A stretch of 64,000 nt of DNA from Granulicatella seriolae (GTDB lineage Bacteria; Bacillota; Bacilli; Lactobacillales; Aerococcaceae), in NCBI RefSeq assembly GCF_024543085.1, contig NZ_JANHNZ010000003.1, positions 186,001-250,000 of the forward strand, given 5' to 3'. The first letter of the stretch is position 1, and each line of letters starts with the position of its first letter. Made by a program: the position numbers and the translations under genes. This document shows, in pieces, positions 34,700-42,815 of the stretch. Under the pieces are notes generated by a model that made no database searches, was not told the origin of the DNA, and was given only the letters and a program-made list of their open reading frames with translations.

Positions 34700-36559
34700 T
34701 TGTCAAATGGAATACCAAATGAAATCGTCGCTCAAATTCAGTCTGAAGTCAATGTTGTTGATATCGTAAACCAATATGTTCAACTAAAAAAACGAGGAAA
34801 AAATTATTTTGGCTTTTGCCCATTTCATGATGAACGAACTCCTTCATTTTCAGTAAGTGAGGACAAGCAATTATTTTATTGCTTTAGTTGTGGACGTGGT
34901 GGAAGTGTTTTTTCGTTTATTAGCGAAGTAGAAGGTTTATCTTTTACAGAATCTGTCGCAAAAGTTGTTGAAATGGCCGATTTACCCTTTGAAATTTCCA
35001 GTCAATCGAGTGGTGAACGCCAAGAAATTACTAAACATCACAATTTGTATTTAGCTCATCAAGAGGCAGAAGGTCTTTACAAGCATGTTTTACTTCATAC
35101 TCGCGGTGGGGAAACTGCTTTGAATTATCTCTTGGATAGGGGCTATAGCCAAGAAACCATCGAGACCTTTGCTCTAGGATTCTCACCTCAAAATCGAACA
35201 ACCTTAGTTTCTGTTTTAAAACCTCTAAACTTAACTGAGGAGGAACTAAATAGTACGGGGTTATTTGTTCAAAATGAAGAGACTTTCGAATTTATTGACC
35301 GCTTCTATCAAAGAATTATGATTCCTCTTAGAGACGCCAATGGTAAGGTAGTCGGTTTTTCTGGTAGAATATTACCTGCCATCGAAGATTCTCTAGTAGA
35401 CCAACATCAAGCCAAGTATTTAAATAGTCCAGAATCACCACTATTTAACAAACGAAACTTTTTGTTTAACTTTGATTTGGCTAGACCTGAAATTAGACGC
35501 CAATCGAAAGTCATTTTATTCGAAGGTTACATGGATGTTATTGCAGCTTATCAAGCGGGTGTAACTAATGGCGTGGCTTCAATGGGAACAAGTTTGACTC
35601 AGGAACAAATTCGGATTTTGAATCGTGCCAGTGACCAAATTGTGATTGCCTATGACGGAGACCGTGCTGGACAAGAGGCAACGAAACGAGCGATTGAGAT
35701 TATTCAAGAATACTCAACCATGTCTATCGCTATTTTACCTTTAGAAGATGGTATGGACCCAGATGAATTTATTAAAAAATTTGGCGCCACTGCCTTTAAG
35801 GAGAGAATTGAGCACCAGGTGGAGACAGTTTTTCAGTTTAAGAAACGGTTCTTAAGAGGACAGTATCGTCTTGAAATTGAAAAAGAGCGTGTTGAATATG
35901 TTGAACAATTGATTCAAGAAATCGCACAAATCAAATCTATCGTAGAACAAGATATAGTGATTGGGGAGTTGACCAAAGAGTTTGCTGTATCTAATGAAAC
36001 GATTCGGATGCAAATCGGTCAGTATCTAGCCAAACACAAGTCAAAACCAAAACAGGTGGACTTGGTCAATCGAATAGAGCCAAAAGAAAGCTTCATCAAT
36101 AAGGGACAGTCCCTTTTAGAACCATCTCAAAAGCACCTATTGTATCGGCTTATCCATTCTCCTCAAGCTTGGACTTATCTGTTTGCAGCACAAGAGGATT
36201 TTTATTTCCCAGAAGAGGATTACCAACAAATTTATTTCCTATTGCAACATTTCCGTAATCAGCAGGGGGTAGATTTTCAATACCATGATTTTCTTAACCA
36301 GTTGACAGATCAAACGAGTATACAAATTGTTACGTCTTTAGAATGGTTGGATATCAGTGAGGAATGTAGTAAACGAGAAATTGAAGATTTAGTCTTCTTT
36401 TTATCAGTAAAGGTTCAATTGAAAGAAAAAGATAGATTATTGACCCAAAATATCAAATTAGCCCAAGAACGTGGAGATTTTCCATTAATGCAACAGTTAA
36501 TGATAGAAAAAATTGGGGTTCAAAGACAGTTAAAACAACGAATTGGAAGCAATTCATAG
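34700..36559 (+). CDS. dnaG: DNA primase
   Basis: The enzyme makes RNA primers at the replication fork. The N-terminal CHC2 zinc domain (about residues 38-66) reads GFCPFHDERTPSFS and FYCFSCGRGG. The TOPRIM core includes LFEGYMDVIAAYQAG and AYDGDRAGQEATKRA. The C-terminal helicase-binding domain is divergent, as usual. The 619-residue length is normal. Start is TTG 34700 with GAGGAAG upstream. It is followed 25 bp later by rpoD, the conserved macromolecular-synthesis pair; rpsU is not present upstream. Confidence 0.95.
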   Translation: MSNGIPNEIVAQIQSEVNVVDIVNQYVQLKKRGKNYFGFCPFHDERTPSFSVSEDKQLFYCFSCGRGGSVFSFISEVEGLSFTESVAKVVEMADLPFEISSQSSGERQEITKHHNLYLAHQEAEGLYKHVLLHTRGGETALNYLLDRGYSQETIETFALGFSPQNRTTLVSVLKPLNLTEEELNSTGLFVQNEETFEFIDRFYQRIMIPLRDANGKVVGFSGRILPAIEDSLVDQHQAKYLNSPESPLFNKRNFLFNFDLARPEIRRQSKVILFEGYMDVIAAYQAGVTNGVASMGTSLTQEQIRILNRASDQIVIAYDGDRAGQEATKRAIEIIQEYSTMSIAILPLEDGMDPDEFIKKFGATAFKERIEHQVETVFQFKKRFLRGQYRLEIEKERVEYVEQLIQEIAQIKSIVEQDIVIGELTKEFAVSNETIRMQIGQYLAKHKSKPKQVDLVNRIEPKESFINKGQSLLEPSQKHLLYRLIHSPQAWTYLFAAQEDFYFPEEDYQQIYFLLQHFRNQQGVDFQYHDFLNQLTDQTSIQIVTSLEWLDISEECSKREIEDLVFFLSVKVQLKEKDRLLTQNIKLAQERGDFPLMQQLMIEKIGVQRQLKQRIGSNS

Positions 36560-36584
36560 ACTTTAAATTATAGGGGGCATTTGA

Positions 36585-37709
36585 ATGGCAAACATTAAAA
36601 ATGAAAAAGGTCAAACCTTAAAAGACGCAACCAATGCATTGCTTGCAGAACGTAAATTATTTGGACAAATCTTATATGATGACCTTACAAACCAGATTGC
36701 AGTTCCGTTTGAGTTGGATGCAGAAGGGATGGACAAATTAATCGGCAAGTTCGAAGATGCCGGTGTGAGTGTTGTAGATGCTGATGGCGGCCCAACTAAA
36801 CAACAATTAAAAGGTGAAGCAAACGATAAAGGTGAAACCGAAGAAAAAGTTGATGATACTTCTGTTCCGTCTAATGTAAAAATCAATGATTCCGTACGTA
36901 TGTACCTAAAAGAAATCGGACGTGTGCCACTGTTGAGTGCCGACGAAGAAATTGCTATCGCTTTGCGTATTCAAGAAGGCGACCTTGAGGCTAAACAAGA
37001 ACTAGCAGAAGCTAACTTACGTTTAGTGGTGTCTATTGCCAAACGATATGTTGGCCGTGGAATGCAATTCTTGGATCTGATTCAAGAAGGTAATATGGGC
37101 TTAATGAAAGCTGTGGAAAAATTTGACCATACTAAAGGGTTTAAGTTTTCAACCTATGCTACTTGGTGGATTCGTCAAGCTATCACTCGTGCTATTGCCG
37201 ACCAAGCGCGTACTATCCGTATTCCAGTTCATATGGTAGAAACCATTAACAAACTAGTCCGTGTTCAAAGACAACTACTTCAAGACTTAGGACGCGAACC
37301 TACGCCAGAAGAAATCGGAGCAGAAATGGACCTTCCAACTGAAAAAGTTCGTGAAATCTTAAAAATTGCTCAAGAACCAGTTTCTCTTGAAACCCCAATT
37401 GGTGAAGAGGATGATTCTCACTTAGGAGATTTCATCGAAGACGACAATGCGACTAGCCCTGCTGACCACACAGCTTATGCATTGTTAAAAGAGCAGTTGG
37501 ATGAAGTGTTGGAGCAATTAACAGACCGTGAAGAAAATGTTCTTCGTTTGCGTTTCGGCTTGGATAAAAATGGCGAGATTAGAACTTTAGAACAAGTTGG
37601 ACAAGTATTTGGAGTAACACGTGAACGGATTCGTCAGATTGAAGCTAAAGCCTTACGTAAATTACGCCACCCAAGTCGCTCTAAACAATTAAAAGATTTT
37701 CTAGATTAA
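36585..37709 (+). CDS. rpoD: Housekeeping RNA polymerase sigma factor (SigA/RpoD)
   Basis: This is the primary sigma factor, 374 residues, the short Firmicute form. A variable N-terminal region 1.1 precedes region 1.2 ([17 protein letters not shown]), region 2 ([33 protein letters not shown] with the -10 recognition residues), region 3 and region 4.2 ([20 protein letters not shown]), which contacts the -35. ATG 36585 has a TAGGGGG ribosome binding site. It ends at a strong terminator, so dnaG-rpoD form one transcript. Confidence 0.97.
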   Translation: MANIKNEKGQTLKDATNALLAERKLFGQILYDDLTNQIAVPFELDAEGMDKLIGKFEDAGVSVVDADGGPTKQQLKGEANDKGETEEKVDDTSVPSNVKINDSVRMYLKEIGRVPLLSADEEIAIALRIQEGDLEAKQELAEANLRLVVSIAKRYVGRGMQFLDLIQEGNMGLMKAVEKFDHTKGFKFSTYATWWIRQAITRAIADQARTIRIPVHMVETINKLVRVQRQLLQDLGREPTPEEIGAEMDLPTEKVREILKIAQEPVSLETPIGEEDDSHLGDFIEDDNATSPADHTAYALLKEQLDEVLEQLTDREENVLRLRFGLDKNGEIRTLEQVGQVFGVTRERIRQIEAKALRKLRHPSRSKQLKDFLD

Positions 37710-37720
37710 GACTTGTATTT

Positions 37721-37757
37721 ACTACAGAGATCGCTAGTGGTCTCTGTAGTTTTTTTG
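37721..37757 (+). terminator. Terminator of dnaG-rpoD
   Basis: ACTACAGAGA pairs perfectly with TCTCTGTAGT across a 10-nt loop, followed by seven T residues. Confidence 0.92.
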
Positions 37758-37772
37758 TTTTTATGGTAATGG

Positions 37773-37926
37773 ATGCTCCAGATATATTTGTCAGACATGA
37801 AAACGGTGGTACCGGGTATTATGCTCTTAGCTGCCTACGTGGCTGCGGATCGATTAAAATAGAAACAGCAACTGTACGTCAGCTATGGTTAACACCGTCA
37901 TGCCTGACAGATTTATCTGGAGCTTC
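37773..37926 (+). repeat. Three-way-junction repeat, copy R4
   Basis: The closing stem is again different in sequence: GCTCCAGATA and TGTCAG(A)CATGA on the left find their complements in TCATGCCTGACA and TATCTGGAGC on the right. The inner helix ACGGTG/CACCGT is present. Arm A is degenerate, and arm B keeps CTTAGCTGCCTACGTGGCTG with CAGC...CAGCTATG. A T-run follows. It fills the rpoD-VOC gap together with the rpoD terminator. Confidence 0.85.
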
Positions 37927-38042
37927 TTTTTTAGGTAATTTAATTTTTTTACTAATTCTAACACTTTAAAGTAAAGTATTTTTCTCTAAAGATGATATGA
38001 TAAGATTGTAATAATTACTATAAAGTGAAAAGAGGAGTTATC

Positions 38043-38477
38043 ATGTTAAAATCAATTGAGGTATATTTGGTAACAGATGGAAATGGTGAAGAGGCTGTAG
38101 AATTTTACAGGGATGCTTTAGGGGCTGAATTAGTATACATGACCAAGTGGGGAGAGCATGTTCCTGATTGTCCTCCTGAACGAGCAAACTTAGTCTTAAA
38201 TGCACAGCTTTCGGTTAATGGTATTCGATTAATGATTTCAGATGAAAATCCAGATTTTGAATACACGGCTGGGTCTAATATGACAGCGGCACTAATTACT
38301 GATGCCGCTGAAACGGCTCATGAATTGTACAAAAAACTATCAGTAAATGCTAAAAGTATTCTGATGGAGATGCAAGAAACCTTTTGGAGTCCAGCCTATG
38401 CAGGCTTAACTGATCAATTTGGAATGAACTGGCAGATTTCTGCTGAAGTAGAAGGGTTTGTTCCAACAGTAGAATAA
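38043..38477 (+). CDS. VOC (glyoxalase/PhnB-like) family protein
   Basis: The 144-residue product has the beta-alpha-beta-beta-beta repeats of the vicinal oxygen chelate fold. EVYLVTDGNGEEAVEFYRDALGAELVYMTKWGE at the start and a C-terminal ETFWSPAYAGLTDQFGMNWQIS are characteristic of the PhnB-like subgroup. Members include metal-dependent enzymes and drug-binding proteins; the substrate cannot be assigned. ATG 38043 has a GAGGAG ribosome binding site. It is the first gene of an accessory block that interrupts the rpoD-trmK order of Bacillus. Confidence 0.8.
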   Translation: MLKSIEVYLVTDGNGEEAVEFYRDALGAELVYMTKWGEHVPDCPPERANLVLNAQLSVNGIRLMISDENPDFEYTAGSNMTAALITDAAETAHELYKKLSVNAKSILMEMQETFWSPAYAGLTDQFGMNWQISAEVEGFVPTVE

Positions 38478-38565
38478 CTCTAAGGAATAAAAGACTTCTG
38501 CTGATTGCCATCAGTATATCTATTTTTACGGTTTATACTCAAAAAATATAAATTGAGGTGTGGCT

Positions 38566-39006
38566 ATGAAGATTAGAAAAATGACTATAGAAGATTATGC
38601 TGCGGTCTATGAATTATGGATGTCATGTGTTGGTATGGGCTTGAATAATCTGGATGATTCAGAAGAAGGGATCAACAAGTTTCTTGAAAGAAATCCTGAA
38701 ACTTGTTTTGTTGCAGAAGATAATAATCAAATTATTGGTGTGATTATCGTAGGTAATGATGGAAGAAGAGGTTATATATATCATACAGCTGTTAGACCTG
38801 AATTTAGAAAACAGGGAATAGCTCATCAATTGGTTGAGTCGGCTTTGGAAGCATTGAAACAGTGCGGGATTAATAAAGTTGCATTAGTCGTTTTTGATAA
38901 AAATCAGGATGGAAATTTATTTTGGGAAAAATTAGGATTTACACAAAGAGATGATTTAATCTATCGAAACAAAACGATTGTAGAAATGATAAGAATTGAC
39001 ACATAA
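38566..39006 (+). CDS. GNAT family N-acetyltransferase
   Basis: The 146-residue acetyl-CoA-dependent acetyltransferase opens with MKIRKMTIEDYAAVYELW, and motif A, the acetyl-CoA pyrophosphate loop, appears as VRPEFRKQGIAHQLVE near residue 84; the FWEKLGF stretch near the end is motif B. The acceptor is unknown. ATG 38566 is preferred over a GTG 6 bp upstream because TGAGGTG is then well spaced. It belongs to the accessory block and is followed by repeat copy R5. Confidence 0.82.
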   Translation: MKIRKMTIEDYAAVYELWMSCVGMGLNNLDDSEEGINKFLERNPETCFVAEDNNQIIGVIIVGNDGRRGYIYHTAVRPEFRKQGIAHQLVESALEALKQCGINKVALVVFDKNQDGNLFWEKLGFTQRDDLIYRNKTIVEMIRIDT

Positions 39007-39083
39007 GTTTTGGTGCGTTCTTTCAATGCAATTCTTCTAACGTAACGTTTGCCTCTTTAAATTATGCTTTTTACGTAGGAAAG

Positions 39084-39335
39084 GGCTGGGCAAAAAGTCC
39101 AGAATGACTAATTTTTATTTTTAAAGCACAAAAGAGTTTTGCGAAAACCTTATCAGAAATGAAAACGATGGCACCGCCGTGAGCCAAGGTCTCACTGGCT
39201 TAACTGTCTACGTGGTTGTAATCGGCTAAAGCCGAAACATCCACTGTACGCCAGTTATGCTTTACACCGTTTTTTCTGATAAGGTTTTCGCAAAACTCTT
39301 TTGTTTGAATAGCATCCTGGACTTTTTGCTCAGCC
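39084..39335 (+). repeat. Three-way-junction repeat, copy R5, complete with outer boxes
   Basis: The inner unit is 39130-39302 with a perfect 27-bp closing stem. Outer boxes GGCTGGGCAAAAAGTCC (39084-39100) and GGACTTTTTGCTCAGCC (39319-39335) are themselves complementary. The central helix and arm B with its GGC-TAAA-GCC tip are intact. Copy R8 shares both flanks and both boxes, so the mobile unit is about 252 bp. The rest of the 39007-39556 gap contains the XRE-gene promoter. Confidence 0.9.
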
Positions 39336-39469
39336 TTATTAGCCGGAAATTAAAGGGATAGTACTTTTGTTTTCGCCAAAGAGTCTGGAGGTTCTTTTTT
39401 TAGTTCATTTTCATTATTTTACATATTTTATAGTCAAAAATGATAGAATAGGTTATATGTAAAAGGATT

Positions 39470-39498
39470 TTGACGTTGATTTTTTGGAAATGTACAGG
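39470..39498 (+). promoter_or_regulatory. Promoter of the XRE regulator
   Basis: TTGACG and TACAGG are separated by 17 bp. Confidence 0.5.
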
Positions 39499-39556
39499 AT
39501 TTTTGATAGATTCCCCATAAGAAACATGCGATAGTGATTAGGAAAGGACAGATGTT

Positions 39557-39964
39557 ATGGAAATTGGTGTGAAGTTAAAGGAAGCGAGAATACAAGCTGG
39601 ATTAACTCAGGAGAAGGTTGCAGAAGAAATTGAAGTTAGTCGTCAAACCATCTCAAACTGGGAGAACGAGAAGTCTTTTCCGGATATTGTTAGTGTTATT
39701 AAACTGAGCAACTTATATGACATCAGCCTTGATCAACTATTGAAGGGAGATGAAGAAATGATGGGACATTTGGAAAAAAGTACAAATATCGTTAAGAGTA
39801 ACCAGCAATTAATTTTGGCTATAGTCATTAATATTGCGCTGCTTATTCTATTTGTACTCTTCAATGGACTAATCATACAAAATGTCTATTTAATTATGGG
39901 GAGTATTACTATAGGAATACTAGGTACCTGCATATTATTTTATCAACTCATCAAAAAACTTTAG
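39557..39964 (+). CDS. XRE-family regulator fused to two membrane helices
   Basis: Residues 1-66 form a Cro/C1-type helix-turn-helix (AGLTQEKVAEEIEVSRQTISNWENEKSFPD). The C-terminal half holds two hydrophobic helices (about 85-107 and 109-130), so the regulator is membrane-tethered. Total length is 135. A small membrane protein gene follows after 11 bp. Such membrane-bound XRE proteins are common in Lactobacillales, where they are often paired with small membrane proteins; target and signal are unknown. A GGAAAGGACAG ribosome binding site precedes ATG. Confidence 0.82.
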   Translation: MEIGVKLKEARIQAGLTQEKVAEEIEVSRQTISNWENEKSFPDIVSVIKLSNLYDISLDQLLKGDEEMMGHLEKSTNIVKSNQQLILAIVINIALLILFVLFNGLIIQNVYLIMGSITIGILGTCILFYQLIKKL

Positions 39965-39975
39965 GAGGAAAACAA

Positions 39976-40302
39976 ATGATTGTTTTAGCAGTAATTATGG
40001 GTTCCATGTTTCTGTTAGGAACATTTAGTATGGCTTATCAAATTTACAAAATTGTTGTTATGGATGCAGAGAGTAGAGGGTTGAAGCACCCAAAATTTTG
40101 GGGATTCTTTGCTCTTGGCGGACAAAACAGTAGTGGATTGATTCTTTACATGATTGGGAGAAATAGATACCCATTAAATATGGCAGAAGAAGTAAAGCCA
40201 ATCTTTAATTCAAGAAAAAGAAAAGCCATTTTATCCTTATGTTTTAGTGCTGTAGGGATAATCGGTTTGGTGTATTTATCACTTTCTGGTAGTTTGGGGT
40301 GA
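39976..40302 (+). CDS. Small membrane protein paired with the XRE regulator
   Basis: The 108-residue product has an N-terminal hydrophobic helix (about residues 1-20), a middle segment with a second weakly hydrophobic stretch (GFFALGGQNSSGLILYMIGRNRYP) and a last helix (about 83-104). I do not recognise the family. The ribosome binding site is TAGGAGGAAA, and it is only 11 bp behind the regulator, so the two act together, possibly as sensor and regulator or as transporter accessory. A strong terminator follows. Confidence 0.65.
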   Translation: MIVLAVIMGSMFLLGTFSMAYQIYKIVVMDAESRGLKHPKFWGFFALGGQNSSGLILYMIGRNRYPLNMAEEVKPIFNSRKRKAILSLCFSAVGIIGLVYLSLSGSLG

Positions 40303-40394
40303 TTGCGAAATAATAAGTTCAGCAACTTGTATAAGTAAGATTTTTCGTAGCCTATTACAATGCAATAAATTCAACTCTTAGAATCTTTAAAATC

Positions 40395-40446
40395 AAAAAA
40401 GCACCAAAATGGCGTTTTTAGTAACGCTATTTTAGGTGCTTTTTTA
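40395..40446 (+). terminator. Terminator after the XRE pair
   Basis: AAAAAAGCACC pairs with GGTGCTTTTTT and an inner GCGTT/AACGC extends the stem. Confidence 0.85.
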
Positions 40447-40548
40447 CTATTTTAATGAGTTCATTTGTTAACTATTTTTATTTGTTACTTAGCATCGAGT
40501 CTTAATTTTAGAATATTAACCTAACTACTTTTCTTTTCCTTTGTCAGA

Positions 40549-40638
40549 TCATTCTTTCATAATCCCCGGCATTTTGGACCAACTCCAAGCGAAGGCTACT
40601 ATGACGGCCACACCTAATACTAAATAAATCCAGTCCAT
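40549..40638 (-). CDS. 29-codon membrane peptide
   Basis: This is a 29-residue frame on the minus strand, MDWIYLVLGVAVIVAFAWSW then SKMPGIMKE. Residues 4-18 form one hydrophobic helix flanked by tryptophans, with a short polar tail. An excellent ribosome binding site (AAAGGGAGGGA) lies just upstream of the ATG, and a TGGTATAAT extended -10 lies about 46 bp upstream of the start, so it looks like a genuine expressed small gene. I do not know a named family. It stands alone between the XRE-pair terminator and the efp terminator. It might act as a regulatory or toxin-like membrane peptide, but no antisense partner is evident. Confidence 0.65.
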   Translation of the reverse strand: MDWIYLVLGVAVIVAFAWSWSKMPGIMKE

Positions 40639-40683
40639 TTTATTTCCCTCCCTTTTAATAAATACGGCGAATGTCTATGCTTA

Positions 40684-40692
40684 ATTATACCA
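40684..40692 (-). promoter_or_regulatory. Extended -10 promoter of the 29-codon gene
   Basis: TGGTATAAT is read on the minus strand; the -35 (TGGTTT) is weak. The predicted leader is about 40 nt and contains the strong ribosome binding site. Confidence 0.6.
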
Positions 40693-40751
40693 TTTGAGCT
40701 GTCCCTAAACCATTTATATTATCAGGGGAGCTTTACTTTCCTAATATTATT

Positions 40752-40806
40752 AAAAAAAAGATGTAGCAATATGACCTAGTTTTTGTCATATTGCTACATC
40801 TTTTTT
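40752..40806. terminator. Bidirectional terminator after efp
   Basis: A perfect 16-bp stem (GATGTAGCAATATGAC, 40760-40775, with 40785-40800) has A-runs on one side and T-runs on the other. Confidence 0.92.
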
Positions 40807-40814
40807 ACATTTAA

Positions 40815-41378
40815 TTATTTGTTAGCACGTTTAACGTATGTTCCTTCAGAAGTATTTACTTCTAGGTACTCACCAGCTTCAACAAAGTCTGGTACGTTAA
40901 CAACTAAACCAGTTTCCATAGTAGCTGGTTTACCAGAACCAGTCACGGTAGCTCCTTTAATCGATGGTTGTGTTTCAGTTACTTGTAGGATAACCGTAGA
41001 AGGTAGTGAGACTCCAATAACTTCTGATCCATAGAATTGGATTTTAACCTCCATGTTTTCTAGGATATATTTTAATTCCTCTTCAATCGTTGCTTCAGGA
41101 ATTTCATATTGCTCATAGGTTTCTAAATCCATGAAAACAGCTGTATCTTCTTGGCTGTAAAGGTATTGTACTTCTTTTGTATCGATATGAGCTTTTTCAA
41201 CTTTTTCATCCGGACGCATGGTGGTATCTACAGTAGACCCAGAACGGACGTCACGAATCTTCATACGCATAACGGTATTTCCTTTACCAGGTTTGTGGTG
41301 GCTAATTTCAAGTACCTTTAATAGCTTGCCGTCTAGAATAAAAGTCATTCCAGCTTTTAAATCATTTACGTTTATCAT
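40815..41378 (-). CDS. efp: Translation elongation factor P
   Basis: EF-P rescues ribosomes stalled at polyproline. The 187-residue product has three beta domains: [13 protein letters not shown] at the N-terminus, the loop [10 protein letters not shown] with the modifiable lysine near residue 32, the [11 protein letters not shown] segment in the middle and [26 protein letters not shown] at the end. The start at 41378 has AAGGAG 7 bp upstream. It is alone on the minus strand with a terminator downstream and a TATAAA-type -10 (complement of 41419-41424) upstream. No lysine-modifying gene is nearby. Confidence 0.95.
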   Translation of the reverse strand: MINVNDLKAGMTFILDGKLLKVLEISHHKPGKGNTVMRMKIRDVRSGSTVDTTMRPDEKVEKAHIDTKEVQYLYSQEDTAVFMDLETYEQYEIPEATIEEELKYILENMEVKIQFYGSEVIGVSLPSTVILQVTETQPSIKGATVTGSGKPATMETGLVVNVPDFVEAGEYLEVNTSEGTYVKRANK

Positions 41379-41479
41379 CTTGATTCTCCTTAACATCTTT
41401 AAATTTCTTCCACCTCAATTTATACCATAAAATGAATGATTTTGCACCCCTTATCACTAAAAATGACGATTAGAATGGT

Positions 41480-41508
41480 TTGACAATCATATCTTGGTAA
41501 CTTATGAT
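41480..41508 (+). promoter_or_regulatory. Promoter of the 41552-trmK-nif3-pepT operon
   Basis: TTGACA and TATGAT are separated by exactly 17 bp, a near-consensus promoter. Confidence 0.8.
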
Positions 41509-41551
41509 AAATTTACGGATAAAATCAAGTTAGAGAAAGTGGGCGGTAATC

Positions 41552-42100
41552 GTGTTTAATAAGAAGAAAATACGTGGTAAAAAACGAATCTGGACTTCTA
41601 TGAAGCGAGAAATTCTTGATATGGCTAAGGATACAACAGTAGAGGATGTTTTTATTGTTCCAGAATTTGAAGAGTGGCCTAGTAAGGTTTCAAAGAAATA
41701 CAAAGTAGAGCTTGTTGAAACCTTAATTGAAGCCTTGCACATTAAGAAAAGTCTAGTGAAAGGGACAGAAAAAGTGTTAGCGTGGATTGAATTAACTAGA
41801 CTTTCAAACTCTGCGGTTTCTGTCTATCAAAGTCAAAAGGAGTTAGACGAATTTTTTCGTTCTAGTAAAGAAGACGCGAAAGAAGTCCTATTAGGATTTT
41901 CATTTTCTTTCCAAATGACTACAATAGACCAAATCCCTGAAGACTATTCATATTTGTTGAATGTCATCAAAGAGGACTACTTGCTTCTTAAAGGAAAAGA
42001 TGCCTTTAAACATGATGAATATGGCTATGAGAACGAACGGTTTTACATGGTACTAGGGGATATTGAGGGTATCAGAGAAATAATTGAGCAAGTTAAATGA
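41552..42100 (+). CDS. Hypothetical cytoplasmic protein, 182 residues
   Basis: I do not recognise this gene. It starts with GTG 41552 after a weak GGGCGG and lies behind a near-consensus promoter, as first gene of the trmK operon. The N-terminus is strongly basic (MFNKKKIRGKKRIWTSMKRE), suggesting nucleic-acid contact, and the rest is mostly helical and acidic. No membrane segment or catalytic motif is visible. The association with a tRNA methyltransferase hints at an RNA-related role, but that is inference only. Confidence 0.65.
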   Translation: MFNKKKIRGKKRIWTSMKREILDMAKDTTVEDVFIVPEFEEWPSKVSKKYKVELVETLIEALHIKKSLVKGTEKVLAWIELTRLSNSAVSVYQSQKELDEFFRSSKEDAKEVLLGFSFSFQMTTIDQIPEDYSYLLNVIKEDYLLLKGKDAFKHDEYGYENERFYMVLGDIEGIREIIEQVK

Positions 42101-42113
42101 GAAGGAGAAACAA

Positions 42114-42815
42114 ATGATACCGATACAATTATCTACACGCCTTTTAAGAGTGGCTAACTATGTCCCGCAAGATGCTATTTTAGCAGATATCGGATCTGAC
42201 CATGCCTACTTACCTATATATTTATTGCAAAATCAAACTATTCAATCTGCTATTGCTGGGGAAGTGGTTCAAGGACCATATCAGTCAGCAAAAACTTCCA
42301 GTCAGGAATATGGCTTGGAAAAGCTCATTGATGTTCGTATGGGTGATGGTTTAAACGTTCTCAAAGAAGAGGACCAAGTCACAGTTATAACAATCTGCGG
42401 TATGGGGGGAGAGCTAATCTCACAAATTCTAGAAGAAGGCTATCTTAAGGAGCATTTAGCTGGTGTTGAAACCTTGATTCTACAGCCAAACGTGGCCGAG
42501 TACCAAGTTAGAAAATGGCTATTGACTCATGGGTATGCTATCACTAATGAAGAGATTCTCGCAGACAACAAACGGATTTATGAGATTATTGTGGCTAAGC
42601 CAACACATGAAACTCCAAATTACTCTGAAGTTCAATTAAAACACGGAATTTACCTCACTCAAACCAAACCAGTTTTAGCTAAAGAGAAATGGCAACAACT
42701 AATCGAAAAACACAAGTTTGTACTGAAACAATTGCAAAAAAGTAGTCAAAAACAAGACGATAAAATTGCTCAAATTCAGAATGAAATAGCTCAATTAGAG
42801 GAGTTGATAATGTGA
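42114..42815 (+). CDS. trmK: tRNA (adenine22-N1)-methyltransferase TrmK
   Basis: TrmK methylates N1 of A22 in tRNA, a modification found in Gram-positive bacteria. The SAM-binding motif I is ILADIGSDHAYLPIYL (residues 23-38), followed by the family segments CGMGGELISQIL and LQPNVAEYQVRKWL. The C-terminal coiled coil (about residues 180-230) is usual. ATG 42114 follows AAGGAGA; the frame is open further upstream but without a ribosome binding site. It overlaps nif3 by 4 bp. In Bacillus the pair trmK (yqfN)-yqfO follows sigA. Confidence 0.92.
   Translation: MIPIQLSTRLLRVANYVPQDAILADIGSDHAYLPIYLLQNQTIQSAIAGEVVQGPYQSAKTSSQEYGLEKLIDVRMGDGLNVLKEEDQVTVITICGMGGELISQILEEGYLKEHLAGVETLILQPNVAEYQVRKWLLTHGYAITNEEILADNKRIYEIIVAKPTHETPNYSEVQLKHGIYLTQTKPVLAKEKWQQLIEKHKFVLKQLQKSSQKQDDKIAQIQNEIAQLEELIM

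Noticed and set aside
37763-37969. 68-residue plus-strand frame between rpoD and the VOC gene
   Set aside because: It runs through repeat copy R4, has no ribosome binding site and no conserved-looking product.
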